64,000 nt of DNA from Bacteroides neonati (GTDB lineage Bacteria; Bacteroidota; Bacteroidia; Bacteroidales; Bacteroidaceae). Position numbers and translations under genes: made by a program. The stretch spans positions 1,344,316 to 1,408,315 of the forward strand of contig NZ_HG726020.1 of the NCBI RefSeq assembly GCF_000499785.1. Reading direction: 5' to 3'. The notes beneath the pieces were generated by a model. That model was not told where the DNA came from. It did not search any database and saw only the letters and a list, made by a program, of their open reading frames with translations. Below, one piece after another: positions 45,230 to 52,744 of the stretch (positions within the stretch are counted from its first letter, which is position 1; the number at the start of each line of letters is the position of its first letter).

Positions 45230-46159
45230 TTATTCCAAGTCTGTATCTCCACTCTGAATATCTTCATTCCAACCAACAATCGACATCTTAACAATAGTAT
45301 AAGAGTCGATTTCGATAATAATTCGTTGGCCATGAAGTAATCTCAGCGGGGTTCCGGTCTGTTTATCCGTCACCTCTACGGGCATACTGCTCACGATGCC
45401 TCCACCGGCATTCAAGAAAGTGAGGTTCAACCGTATATGCTCATCTTGAATACTGGGAAAATAACGATGATCTATTTCCAGAATACGAGGATCGGACTGC
45501 GATGGAATCTTGTCCGAATGGTACATCACATCGCTAGTCGATAAGCGTGTGGCGAGTGTATCGTCTTTCAGATGTTGTTTGGTGGCCACTCCTTCGGCCA
45601 ATAGCTGAACATTAGTAATTTCAGACACATTACCGGGAAAGTTTTTAAAGCGTATCGTAATGCGCCCTGTATACCTTTGAGCGTGTAGGGTATCTACATA
45701 GAGATAGCCCGAGTGAACAATTGATGGAGTGAATTTCTGAAAGAACAGATCTGGGGGCTGGGCATAGGCCGACACACCGAACACACTTTCTTTCAGTGTA
45801 AAGGCAGACTGCTCCAAGGATGGTGAGTCTACAAACGAAAGACTGTCGGTGTTGGTGTAGCAATATACCTTATAACCGCCGGGAGGTAAACGAAAGCTGA
45901 ATTGCCCCATAGCAATGCGGGGATCTTTGTCCCACGGAGAAGAAGCATAACGAGCCTTCACCAATACTCCTGCGTCGTTGTAAACCATCACACGGCAATC
46001 ACTGATGGTTTTGTCTACAATTTCGGGCACAAAAACAATGTAGTTAGTTTCGTCCTCAAAATAATCATACGTACACGACGTGAACGAAAGGCAGACTGTA
46101 ATATAGGTATATAATACAATGAGAAGCCTGTTTTGTCTCATGCGTTGTGGTTTATTCAT
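45230..46159 (-). CDS. FimB/Mfa2-like fimbrial anchor lipoprotein
   Basis: A 309-aa lipoprotein (lipobox SFTSC, Cys29; Met7 is an alternative start) of the FimB/Mfa2 family. Typical features are the DYFEDETNYIVFVP N-terminus, RVMVYNDAGVLVKAR, the Pro-Gly turn in FRLPPGGYKVYCYTN, and a second transthyretin-like beta domain ending in IIIEIDSYTIVKMSIVGW. Such proteins cap the base of the fimbria and attach it to the outer membrane. It lies 60 bp downstream of the fimbrillin gene. Confidence 0.88.
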   Translation of the reverse strand: MNKPQRMRQNRLLIVLYTYITVCLSFTSCTYDYFEDETNYIVFVPEIVDKTISDCRVMVYNDAGVLVKARYASSPWDKDPRIAMGQFSFRLPPGGYKVYCYTNTDSLSFVDSPSLEQSAFTLKESVFGVSAYAQPPDLFFQKFTPSIVHSGYLYVDTLHAQRYTGRITIRFKNFPGNVSEITNVQLLAEGVATKQHLKDDTLATRLSTSDVMYHSDKIPSQSDPRILEIDHRYFPSIQDEHIRLNLTFLNAGGGIVSSMPVEVTDKQTGTPLRLLHGQRIIIEIDSYTIVKMSIVGWNEDIQSGDTDLE

Positions 46160-46219
46160 TCGTGTTACCGGGGCATATAAGCAACACCCTACACACCCCG
46201 GAACTGAACATAAGTTACT

Positions 46220-47449
46220 TTATAATATGATGTTAGAATCAACAATGTTGCTATCCCATGGAGCAGGAGCGCTAACAGTGATAGTAAGACCACCATATTC
46301 GGTAGGATTCACCGGAACCTCCGTAGTACCTCCGGTTTGCAAAGTCAGGTTTACCTCGCGAATTACATTCGGAATAAAGTTCTCTTTCACTACACCCGAC
46401 CAATACACAGTAGTTTCTGCTGTCAAAGCCGTACCATTGGCAAGAATATGTCCAACTTTACCTTTGCCCGATACAACAATGAAATACTGTTGTGCAGCAG
46501 TAGCCAAGCCTGTAGTAGCACTATTATTTGCACGACCTCCGTTGTTCGGAAATACAACAATATCTCTCCACATAGTGAAGTTGCCACCAAGAATGGTTGT
46601 AGGAGCATAACCCGTAGTAGGATCGGCTGTTTTAAATACATCGGCTCCGGAAATAGACAAGATGTTGTCAGTTGATGAAGTAGCACTTACACCACCGGCG
46701 TTGCCAGCAAGAATTTTCATATTATCGGGTAAGCGATGAAGCAAGATAGAGGCATCTTGTGCAAAGTCTACACCTTTGTCTACATTTTCATTTACTACGC
46801 CATCACCATCTTTGACATTCAAGCGCAAACGCATCAAAGAGACTTCTCTTTTCAAAGTGATAGCAGGTACTGTCGTAGTAGTGTTGGCGGTGATAGTCAC
46901 ACCGGTTGCTTCTCCCATAAACACTTCAGACGGTTCAACATAAGCTGTTTTCGCCGCTAGTGCACTCCCCAAAAAAGCAGGGAAAGTGCCGGTTTTCTGC
47001 TTAATCAGCATACCGGTAGCCAACTTCTGACGCACTGTCCATTTAGTCCACTCGGCAGCCGTAGCCCCATTATCCAGAGAGGTCACAACAGGATCTGTCG
47101 AACTCTTAGCATTGGCTACTAACACAACCGTATAGGTACCAACAGGTACATCGGTATAAGTAAATGTAGACTGAGTAGCGGATGGAGTAATCACATCCGA
47201 GAAACGGACCGTATTGGCAGCATCATACAAGAACAACTGTACCTGATGAATGTTGCTCCATGAAGTAGCCGGAATAGCCGTAGACTGCGGTGCCCTTGTG
47301 TTCGTGTTCGAATTTTGAAGTGCTAACTTAATGGTAAAACTAGACTTCTCACCATCTTCCGTACCGGGTACTTCGTTCTTGTCACTGCAGGCAGTCATTG
47401 ACAAACCCACCAATAATAGAGACCACAATAAAAATGATTTCTTTTTCAT
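46220..47449 (-). CDS. major fimbrillin-type lipoprotein (FimA/Mfa1-like)
   Basis: A 409-aa fimbrial shaft subunit. The start is set at the ATG at 47449 because it gives a standard lipoprotein signal (LSMTAC, Cys21); the frame is open to 47518, but that would overlap the upstream gene. FTIKLALQNSNTNTRAP contains Arg52 where a trypsin-like protease could cut during donor-strand assembly. VQLFLYDA and VPVGTYTVVLVANA are fimbrillin hallmarks. The C-terminus (GGLTITVSAPAPWDSNIVDSN) has the conserved last strand with Trp and Asp. It is the second gene of the operon and likely the most expressed. Confidence 0.88.
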   Translation of the reverse strand: MKKKSFLLWSLLLVGLSMTACSDKNEVPGTEDGEKSSFTIKLALQNSNTNTRAPQSTAIPATSWSNIHQVQLFLYDAANTVRFSDVITPSATQSTFTYTDVPVGTYTVVLVANAKSSTDPVVTSLDNGATAAEWTKWTVRQKLATGMLIKQKTGTFPAFLGSALAAKTAYVEPSEVFMGEATGVTITANTTTTVPAITLKREVSLMRLRLNVKDGDGVVNENVDKGVDFAQDASILLHRLPDNMKILAGNAGGVSATSSTDNILSISGADVFKTADPTTGYAPTTILGGNFTMWRDIVVFPNNGGRANNSATTGLATAAQQYFIVVSGKGKVGHILANGTALTAETTVYWSGVVKENFIPNVIREVNLTLQTGGTTEVPVNPTEYGGLTITVSAPAPWDSNIVDSNIIL

Positions 47450-47507
47450 AAAACTTTTTTTAATTGATACTTGTAACATAGTTCTCTCTTGTTTTTTTAT
47501 ATTTGTC

Positions 47508-48674
47508 TTAATCAACAATCACTGCTCTGCTAAGTGCTGCATCATCGTAGAACATATTATCAACTCCACCTTTGTACTCAATCCGTAACTGAGAAGGATT
47601 GACACCGAATTCTTTCACCAAAGTGTCACGAACAGCCTCTGCGCGTTCCTTGCTCAAACGCATATTAATGGCATCACTACCGGTCTTATTGTCGGCATAG
47701 CCCACGATCGTAAATACCTTATCGGCCGGAGCGTTCTTTATAGCCTTAGCATAATATTCCAGATTCACCCGTCCTTGCTTACTCAACGTGCTCTTACCCA
47801 ATGGGAAGACGATAATGCGCGACGTGCCTACAAATTCTTTCTCCACAATTGTTTGAGCCGGCTTTCTGCGAGCTTCATCCAAAGCATTCTGTAGCGCCTG
47901 TTTTTCTCTATCGGCAGCTGCCAATTGCTCACGAACACGACGCATCTCTTCTTCGCTGATACCTGTGGATACCACCTTGCCGCCCGAAGTCCACCCACGT
48001 TGTTTGAAACGATAGGTAAGACCCGCAGTCACTGCAAGTAAGCCTTCCTTACCATTGCCACCTACTTCAGAATCGAAACGGTCGTGCAACAATGTACCTC
48101 TGGCCTCGAGGTTTAACGAAAAGGCCGACGAAAGGCGGAACTGATTGATTAAACCCACGGTAGCTGCCAGTTCATTCGTCTTAGGTTTGTCCCAAGAGTG
48201 CATCACGCCCACACCTACATAAGGAATGAAATTGTACACGCGCTTTTCATTATACCCAAAAAGCACATTGGAAACATTAAATAAGATATCGCCATGCATA
48301 TGTGCTACATCCCACTGCTGGGCATACGCACCTTTGGCATTTCTGGCGCCTGTAGCATAACTACCCGGAATATAACCGAAACCTTTGATTTGTAAACCGC
48401 TATACTCCAAGCGAAGTCCTAATCCGGGAGTAAACCATTTACCAACAGCGATGTCAAGCGCAGGGGCAATACGCTTGCCGAAACTTCCTTGACTATCACC
48501 ATCACCAAAATAAACCTGTCCGCCTCCGCCGACTTGTATAAACCAATTATCCCAAAAGGAATTGGTCTCTACTTTGTATTTATCGGATGTTGTCGATGTC
48601 TGAGCTTCTACAGCACCAGTTCCTATGCCCAATAAGGCCAGTAGTAAGTAAGTTGTCTTTGTTTTCAGTTTCAT
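47508..48674 (-). CDS. OmpA-family outer membrane protein, first gene of fimbrial operon
   Basis: A 388-aa protein with a signal peptide (about 1-24, ending VEAQ), an N-terminal eight-stranded-type beta barrel (about 40-225), a short coiled segment (about 243-275, EEEMRRVREQLAAADREKQAL) and an OmpA C-terminal domain (about 285-388, with VFPLGKSTLSKQGRVNLEYYA and RLSKERAEAVRDTLV) that binds peptidoglycan. It lies 59 bp before the fimbrillin start. Its upstream region contains the invertible promoter segment described at 48743-48983. As sequenced, no TAnnTTTG box faces this gene. Confidence 0.92.
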   Translation of the reverse strand: MKLKTKTTYLLLALLGIGTGAVEAQTSTTSDKYKVETNSFWDNWFIQVGGGGQVYFGDGDSQGSFGKRIAPALDIAVGKWFTPGLGLRLEYSGLQIKGFGYIPGSYATGARNAKGAYAQQWDVAHMHGDILFNVSNVLFGYNEKRVYNFIPYVGVGVMHSWDKPKTNELAATVGLINQFRLSSAFSLNLEARGTLLHDRFDSEVGGNGKEGLLAVTAGLTYRFKQRGWTSGGKVVSTGISEEEMRRVREQLAAADREKQALQNALDEARRKPAQTIVEKEFVGTSRIIVFPLGKSTLSKQGRVNLEYYAKAIKNAPADKVFTIVGYADNKTGSDAINMRLSKERAEAVRDTLVKEFGVNPSQLRIEYKGGVDNMFYDDAALSRAVIVD

Positions 48675-48742
48675 GTCTTTAATAGATTAATTATGAATAC
48701 GTAATGGATAACATAAATCGCATTTTTTATTTTGTGAACCTC

Positions 48743-48763
48743 CGTTACTTTGTAGGTAACGGA
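48743..48763 (+). repeat. inverted repeat, left arm (recombination site)
   Basis: 21 bp, perfectly complementary to 48963-48983. The arm is itself CGTTAC - TTTGTAG - GTAACG followed by GA, that is, two inverted 6-bp arms around a 7-bp spacer, the form of a tyrosine recombinase core site. Confidence 0.9.
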
Positions 48764-48914
48764 GATTCGCAAAATAAAAGGCCATAATATGACCATAAAT
48801 GCGACATATTACAATCATGGTACAGTACAAGTTATAGTCAACCTGTACGAAACCCAGTTTCACTCTCCTAAAAAAGAGGGTGACGCATCCCTTATTGTTT
48901 TTTTTTGATTATTT

Positions 48915-48946
48915 TTTGATCTTTTCGAAAAAAGTTGTTATCTTTG
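48915..48946 (+). promoter_or_regulatory. consensus promoter inside the invertible segment
   Basis: TTTG (48915-48918), 20 bp, TATCTTTG (48939-48946), on the plus strand. This is an exact match to the Bacteroides consensus. It is the only such promoter in the 357-bp gap. Confidence 0.82.
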
Positions 48947-48962
48947 CCTGCGTATTAGATTA

Positions 48963-48983
48963 TCCGTTACCTACAAAGTAACG
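48963..48983 (-). repeat. inverted repeat, right arm (recombination site)
   Basis: Perfect reverse complement of 48743-48763, with the same CGTTAC-N7-GTAACG core. The bases just outside the two arms no longer match, which marks the repeat limits. Confidence 0.9.
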
Positions 48984-49031
48984 CTGTTTTATAGTATTTA
49001 GAATCAGTCAATTAAGGTCGTGTCGACTGCT

Positions 49032-49946
49032 TCAAAATGAGCCTGTCAGAAAGTTAATAACCCCTTGATTAACTTTCTTTATTCTTGCGTCGCCTTGAGC
49101 TTTAAAATATGTTTCGGTAATTTTCAGCGACGAGTGTCCCATGCATTCACTAATTAACTTCTTATCAAAACCTAAGAAATTAGCTAATGACGCCCAAGTG
49201 TGTCTAGCTTTATAAGAGCTCAAACCAGTGTTCAGTCCCAGCAAGCTACTTAAAAAAGACAATGATTGATTAAATTCGCGTAATGCGTTCTGATACTGTC
49301 GGTATCCTTCCCAACCTGAAGCCGTTATAAACGGGAACAAATAAGGCGAATCCGGATTTACGCTCCGATATTTTTCAATAATCGCCATCGCTTCGGGATC
49401 TACAGTTACTGACAACTCACTGCCGGTCTTCTGCCTGCGATACAAAATCACCCCGTTCTTTAAATCACATTTTCTCAGATGGACCAAATCAACAAACGGC
49501 ATGCCTTGCAGCATCAGCAGCAGAAGAAAAATAGAACGGGTTTCTTCCAAATTGCCCCGGAGCACACGCGAAGGAGCAATCAGTTTTCGCAATGCTTCAG
49601 GCTCTAAGCTGCGATCGCGCTTCGCATCGACTCCGGTATGCACATGCTTAAAAAGACGAGGCATATAAACCACCAACCCATGATCTACCGCCTGATTATA
49701 AACCGCTTTGAGCATGCGTAGATAAGTAGAGATGGTATTCTCTTTTAGCTGCTCGAACCGCAACTGCCTCTCGAAACCCTTTAACCACTCACGATTAAGT
49801 TTGCTAAAGGGCATCTTATTGCTGCGTTCGTACTTCCGAATACGGTTCAAAGTGCTCTGATAAACATGGGCAGTGCCAAATCGCTGCTCATTTCGTTGCG
49901 CTTGAATCAACAACTCCATAAAAGACATCAAATCTTTTGTTCTCAT
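49032..49946 (-). CDS. tyrosine site-specific recombinase (candidate fimbrial invertase)
   Basis: A 304-aa phage-integrase-family recombinase. An N-terminal SAM-like DNA-binding domain (about 5-95) precedes the catalytic domain. Visible catalytic residues are Lys173 (RRQKTG), Arg248 (SYKARHTW), His271 (MGHSS) and nucleophile Tyr280 (ITETYF). In many Bacteroides relatives the first catalytic Arg precedes Gly-Met in a RGMxFxD motif; here this is LQGMPFVDL with Gln147, which may weaken or alter activity. It is short, like invertases, and adjoins inverted repeats, so a promoter-flipping role is more likely than element integration. An IS element lies 17 bp upstream of the ATG. Confidence 0.9.
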   Translation of the reverse strand: MRTKDLMSFMELLIQAQRNEQRFGTAHVYQSTLNRIRKYERSNKMPFSKLNREWLKGFERQLRFEQLKENTISTYLRMLKAVYNQAVDHGLVVYMPRLFKHVHTGVDAKRDRSLEPEALRKLIAPSRVLRGNLEETRSIFLLLLMLQGMPFVDLVHLRKCDLKNGVILYRRQKTGSELSVTVDPEAMAIIEKYRSVNPDSPYLFPFITASGWEGYRQYQNALREFNQSLSFLSSLLGLNTGLSSYKARHTWASLANFLGFDKKLISECMGHSSLKITETYFKAQGDARIKKVNQGVINFLTGSF

Positions 49947-49955
49947 AAAGAAATC

Positions 49956-49963
49956 TATTAATC
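49956..49963 (+). repeat. IS target-site duplication, left
   Basis: TATTAATC, repeated exactly at 50985-50992 on the other side of the element. Confidence 0.88.
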
Positions 49964-50984
49964 ACCCGTTGGCGGAATTAATTCACTAAAAAATGTCAGG
50001 AAATAAGTTGTGCATATCATTGATTATTAGTATTTTAATGGTGATCAAACTATTAATATACAGCTCAATTATGCACAACTTATATGCAATATTCGCTAAA
50101 TTTCTTGATATATGCAAGATGTTTTCTGCTGATTTAGTAAACGAAAAAGGGAATATACCTCGCAGAGGAGTCGTCCCGAAGTTCTCTGACTTAGAAGTGA
50201 TCAGTTTAAGCCTTGCTGCCGAATCAATAGGCATAGATAGTGAAAGCTTTTTGTTTTCTAAATTAAATGAATACAAAGATGATTTTTCTTCTCTCATATC
50301 CCGTCGTCAATATAATGATCGCAGGAAGCTCACTATCGGCTTATGTAATCAGGTGCGTGAAAGAATTGCATCAAAAGTTGATGGTGGAGAAGCTATTTTC
50401 TGTATTGATTCTATGCCAATTGAAGTCTGTCGTCCCATAAGGTCAAAACGTTGTAAAATGGGAAAGAATAATTATGATAAAGCTCCCAATTATGGCTATT
50501 GTGCTTCACAGGGTAAACATTATTACGGATATAAATTACATTCTCTCTGTGGGTTGAGCGGTGTCATACACTCTTTTGACCTGACAAAGGCGAGTGTTCA
50601 CGACATTCATTATTTGAAAGACGTAAAGTGTAACTTTCAGAATTGCACCATCATCGGTGATCGTGGATATATTGGAGCAGCCATACAACTTGATTTATTT
50701 GAAAAAGCTAATATCAAGTTGGAAGTTCCATATCGGTCGAATCAAAAAGATTGGAAACCTGTATTTAGTCCATTTGCTAAAGCAAGGAAAAGGGTTGAAA
50801 CGCTTTTTGCACAATTATGCGATCAATTTATGATAATCAGAAATTACGCAAAACAAACAGAAGGATTGTTTACCAGAATTACGGGGAAAATTAGTGCACT
50901 TACAATCCTTCAATATATAAACAAGATTAATAACAAACCCATTGGACAAATTAAATATGCACTAATTTAATTCCGCCAACGGGT
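49964..50984 (+). mobile_element. complete IS982-family insertion sequence (1021 bp)
   Basis: Bounded by perfect 18-bp terminal inverted repeats (49964-49981 and 50967-50984, beginning ACCCGTTGGCGG) and flanked by an exact 8-bp direct repeat TATTAATC. The single transposase gene is intact. Terminal perfection and the intact duplication indicate a recent insertion. It landed in the leader of the recombinase gene, 17 bp before the ATG (9 bp outside the target duplication), separating it from a possible native promoter at about 51070. Confidence 0.93.
50071..50970 (+). CDS. IS982-family transposase
   Basis: A 299-aa DDE transposase. The catalytic acids are seen in FCIDSMPIEVCR, TIIGDRGYIGA and ARKRVETLFAQL. 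Other IS982-type sequences are KHYYGYKLHSLCGLSGV and SVHDIHYL. The start is placed at the ATG at 50071, which gives the family's usual length; an ATG at 49993 would add 26 hydrophobic residues. Transcribed away from the recombinase gene. Composition is more AT-rich than the fimbrial genes, as expected for an acquired element. Confidence 0.93.
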   Translation: MHNLYAIFAKFLDICKMFSADLVNEKGNIPRRGVVPKFSDLEVISLSLAAESIGIDSESFLFSKLNEYKDDFSSLISRRQYNDRRKLTIGLCNQVRERIASKVDGGEAIFCIDSMPIEVCRPIRSKRCKMGKNNYDKAPNYGYCASQGKHYYGYKLHSLCGLSGVIHSFDLTKASVHDIHYLKDVKCNFQNCTIIGDRGYIGAAIQLDLFEKANIKLEVPYRSNQKDWKPVFSPFAKARKRVETLFAQLCDQFMIIRNYAKQTEGLFTRITGKISALTILQYINKINNKPIGQIKYALI

Positions 50985-50992
50985 TATTAATC
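50985..50992 (+). repeat. IS target-site duplication, right
   Basis: TATTAATC, exact copy of 49956-49963. Confidence 0.88.
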
Positions 50993-51673
50993 ATATATTT
51001 AAACAAATTATCACTTAGATACAAGTACTCAAAATCACGCGTATACGCGAGGGATACTTGATATCAATGCAAAAATAGAATAAATTATGAACCAACATAG
51101 CCTATAAAAAATGTCCTTTTTTTCATTGTAACATAGTATAAACCATTTTTAGAGGCTAAAAAACGAACAAAAAACACAAGATAGAATAGCATTATTTAAA
51201 TACTGAAGAACCCTATAATCAAACTCTTCAATACAAATCAAAAAGAATAGAATTGAACCGAAAAACATAAATAAACCATTTGGAAAATAAGAAAAGTAGT
51301 TAATATTTATTACAATAAAAATACTGAAAAATTATTCTGTAAAAGACCTAAAAACGGATATAATATGACAAATCGGCTATAGGTGTAAATAATGTTAATT
51401 ATTTGCCCGAAAAAGAACTTTCCGAACAAATGGGGATGGAATTATTTACATGCAATCATGATATTTCAAAGAGATTTAAAATACGAATCCTTCAGCATAT
51501 TTAAAAGACAAAAAAACCGACCAAGATTCATCTTTTAGTCCTCATTATCAACAGATTTAAATGGCACCTAAGCATTACCACAAACAACAATTAGGACTAT
51601 CTTGTGTTATTACATAAAGACATGGCAAGCGTCGATATGCAAGAGAGAGAGTTTTAACCCTCAAATCAAATTT
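50993..51673. other. 680-bp AT-rich gap with possible former recombinase promoter
   Basis: No gene is supported. A perfect palindrome CGCGTATACGCG lies at 51038-51049, inside an imperfect larger dyad (ATACAAGTA at 51020 with GATACTTGAT at 51053). A TAnnTTTG box for the minus strand lies at 51077-51070. The rest is A/T-rich with only very short frames. Confidence 0.5.
51070..51077 (-). promoter_or_regulatory. possible original promoter of the recombinase, now displaced by the IS
   Basis: TATTTTTG on the minus strand. Without the IS (49964-50984 plus one target copy) it would lie about 95 bp before the recombinase ATG. No TTTG at the -33 position. Confidence 0.35.
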
Positions 51674-51892
51674 ATGAAAACAAACAAAACAAGGACAATA
51701 TCCTACATTTTATTTGCTTTATTTTTTATGTTTGCATGCATCAATAGAAAGCCTTCCTCTAACAAAATAGAGATGGGCAAGCAAACGAAAGAGTATACCA
51801 ACCTCTATTCCAATAATCTACAACAACACCCCTCACGGATGAGACAAACGCATTCTCCTCCCCTATTTACAGAGAGACAGAAAAGAGTATAG
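51674..51892 (+). CDS. small putative lipoprotein (72 aa)
   Basis: Begins MKTNKTRTISYILFALFF and has a lipobox-like MFAC (Cys22) followed by a polar, Asn/Gln/Lys-rich tail. The ATG at 51674 is preferred over an upstream in-frame ATG (51602) because it starts directly at the signal peptide. No domain. Short lipoproteins of this kind are common and often strain-specific in Bacteroides. No promoter box was found, and the composition is very AT-rich; a chance ORF is possible. Confidence 0.45.
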   Translation: MKTNKTRTISYILFALFFMFACINRKPSSNKIEMGKQTKEYTNLYSNNLQQHPSRMRQTHSPPLFTERQKRV

Positions 51893-52691
51893 GTTCAAAA
51901 TTTCGTCTCTTCCCATACACCATGTAGATAACACCCACGTTACAAAAAAATAGAATGTATAGCTATATGATAAATACACAAATACGTTTAGAAACCCCGT
52001 CATGACACATAGTTATTAAGAAAAACAATAGATACAAACAAGACAAAATTTAAAATCAGGCACCTGAGCATTATGGTCAATACACAAAAAGTGATTTTGA
52101 GGCATATTCCTAAATCACTTAACAATAGAAATTTTATTGAATATTCGATTCCAACAAACGTTATTATGGCAGAAAAAGGTTATTATCTATTTTCTCGTCG
52201 TTTTAACATTGTTAATTGTTTCCCCTCTCTGTATTACCTAGTATATAAAACTACGTACTCTTAGCATAAATGACTACGTACTCTTGGTGCCCAAGAGTAC
52301 GTAGTTAACACACACTTAAAATAGTTCTTTTGCAATGAACAAAAAGCAATAATCAGTGCCATTTAAGCAAAAGAGCCAAATAGCTAATAATCAACATGTT
52401 GATACAGAACAATGGATTGATTTGATACATCATACCTACGATTTTATAGACCTGCCTTGCCTGAATGTAAAATATCGTTTTATGATGAAAGTTATGAATT
52501 TATTAATTTCACCGCTCCTTTATCTTACGACTTCTCCTTTTCCATCGAGCTCTTATCAAGCATGTACTTTTACAAAAAGTAAGAAAGCACTTGCCCTTTT
52601 TCACAACAACTATGCTAATTATTAAGTAGTTAAAAGTACTTATATTATAAAAAACCTCTCTAATATAGCATTGCATTTTGATATTATTTCA
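51893..52691. other. 800-bp AT-rich gap
   Basis: Holds the second copy of the palindromic repeat (52250-52309). Two ORFs (52073-52264 and 52356-52625, plus) have no signal, domain or leader to support them and the first runs into the repeat. I see nothing else. Confidence 0.5.
52250..52309. repeat. palindromic intergenic repeat, copy 2
   Basis: ACTACGTACTCTT (52250-52262) is followed by a perfect palindrome with 15-bp arms and a 3-nt loop (52273-52305). The same elements in opposite orientation occur at 13203-13277, 39 kb away. Confidence 0.8.
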
Positions 52692-52699
52692 TACTTTTG
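52692..52699 (+). promoter_or_regulatory. putative promoter -7 box of the lipoprotein gene
   Basis: TACTTTTG, a TAnnTTTG match, 45 bp before the ATG at 52745. Confidence 0.55.
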
Positions 52700-52744
52700 T
52701 ACCCCCATAAAAATGGATAATAATTTAAAGACTCTTTGAATAAA

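Larger units (their letters stand above)
48743..48983. other. predicted invertible promoter segment, OFF orientation
   Basis: 241 bp bounded by perfect 21-bp inverted repeats (48743-48763 and 48963-48983). It contains one consensus promoter (48915-48946), which reads to the right, away from the fimbrial operon and toward the 3' end of the recombinase gene in antisense. Inversion between the repeats would move the -7 box to about 48780-48787 reading left, about 100 bp before the first fimbrial ATG. Several Bacteroides surface loci are controlled by inversions of this kind catalysed by neighbouring tyrosine recombinases; its operation here is inferred. Confidence 0.8.
48675..49031. other. regulatory region between fimbrial operon and recombinase gene
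   Basis: 357 bp without a gene. It holds the invertible segment and a T-rich tract (48897-48920) upstream of its promoter. The leader of the fimbrial operon (48675-48742) contains no recognisable promoter of its own. Confidence 0.7.

Noticed and set aside
52073..52264. 63-aa plus-strand ORF
   Set aside because: Runs into the palindromic repeat, with no signal, domain or leader.
52356..52625. 89-aa plus-strand ORF
   Set aside because: No domain, promoter or plausible leader; composition fits random AT-rich DNA. A real small gene cannot be excluded.
49032..52744. integrated element (ICE or prophage) carried by the recombinase
   Set aside because: No tRNA or att-site duplication, no mobilisation or phage genes; only the IS has clear ends.
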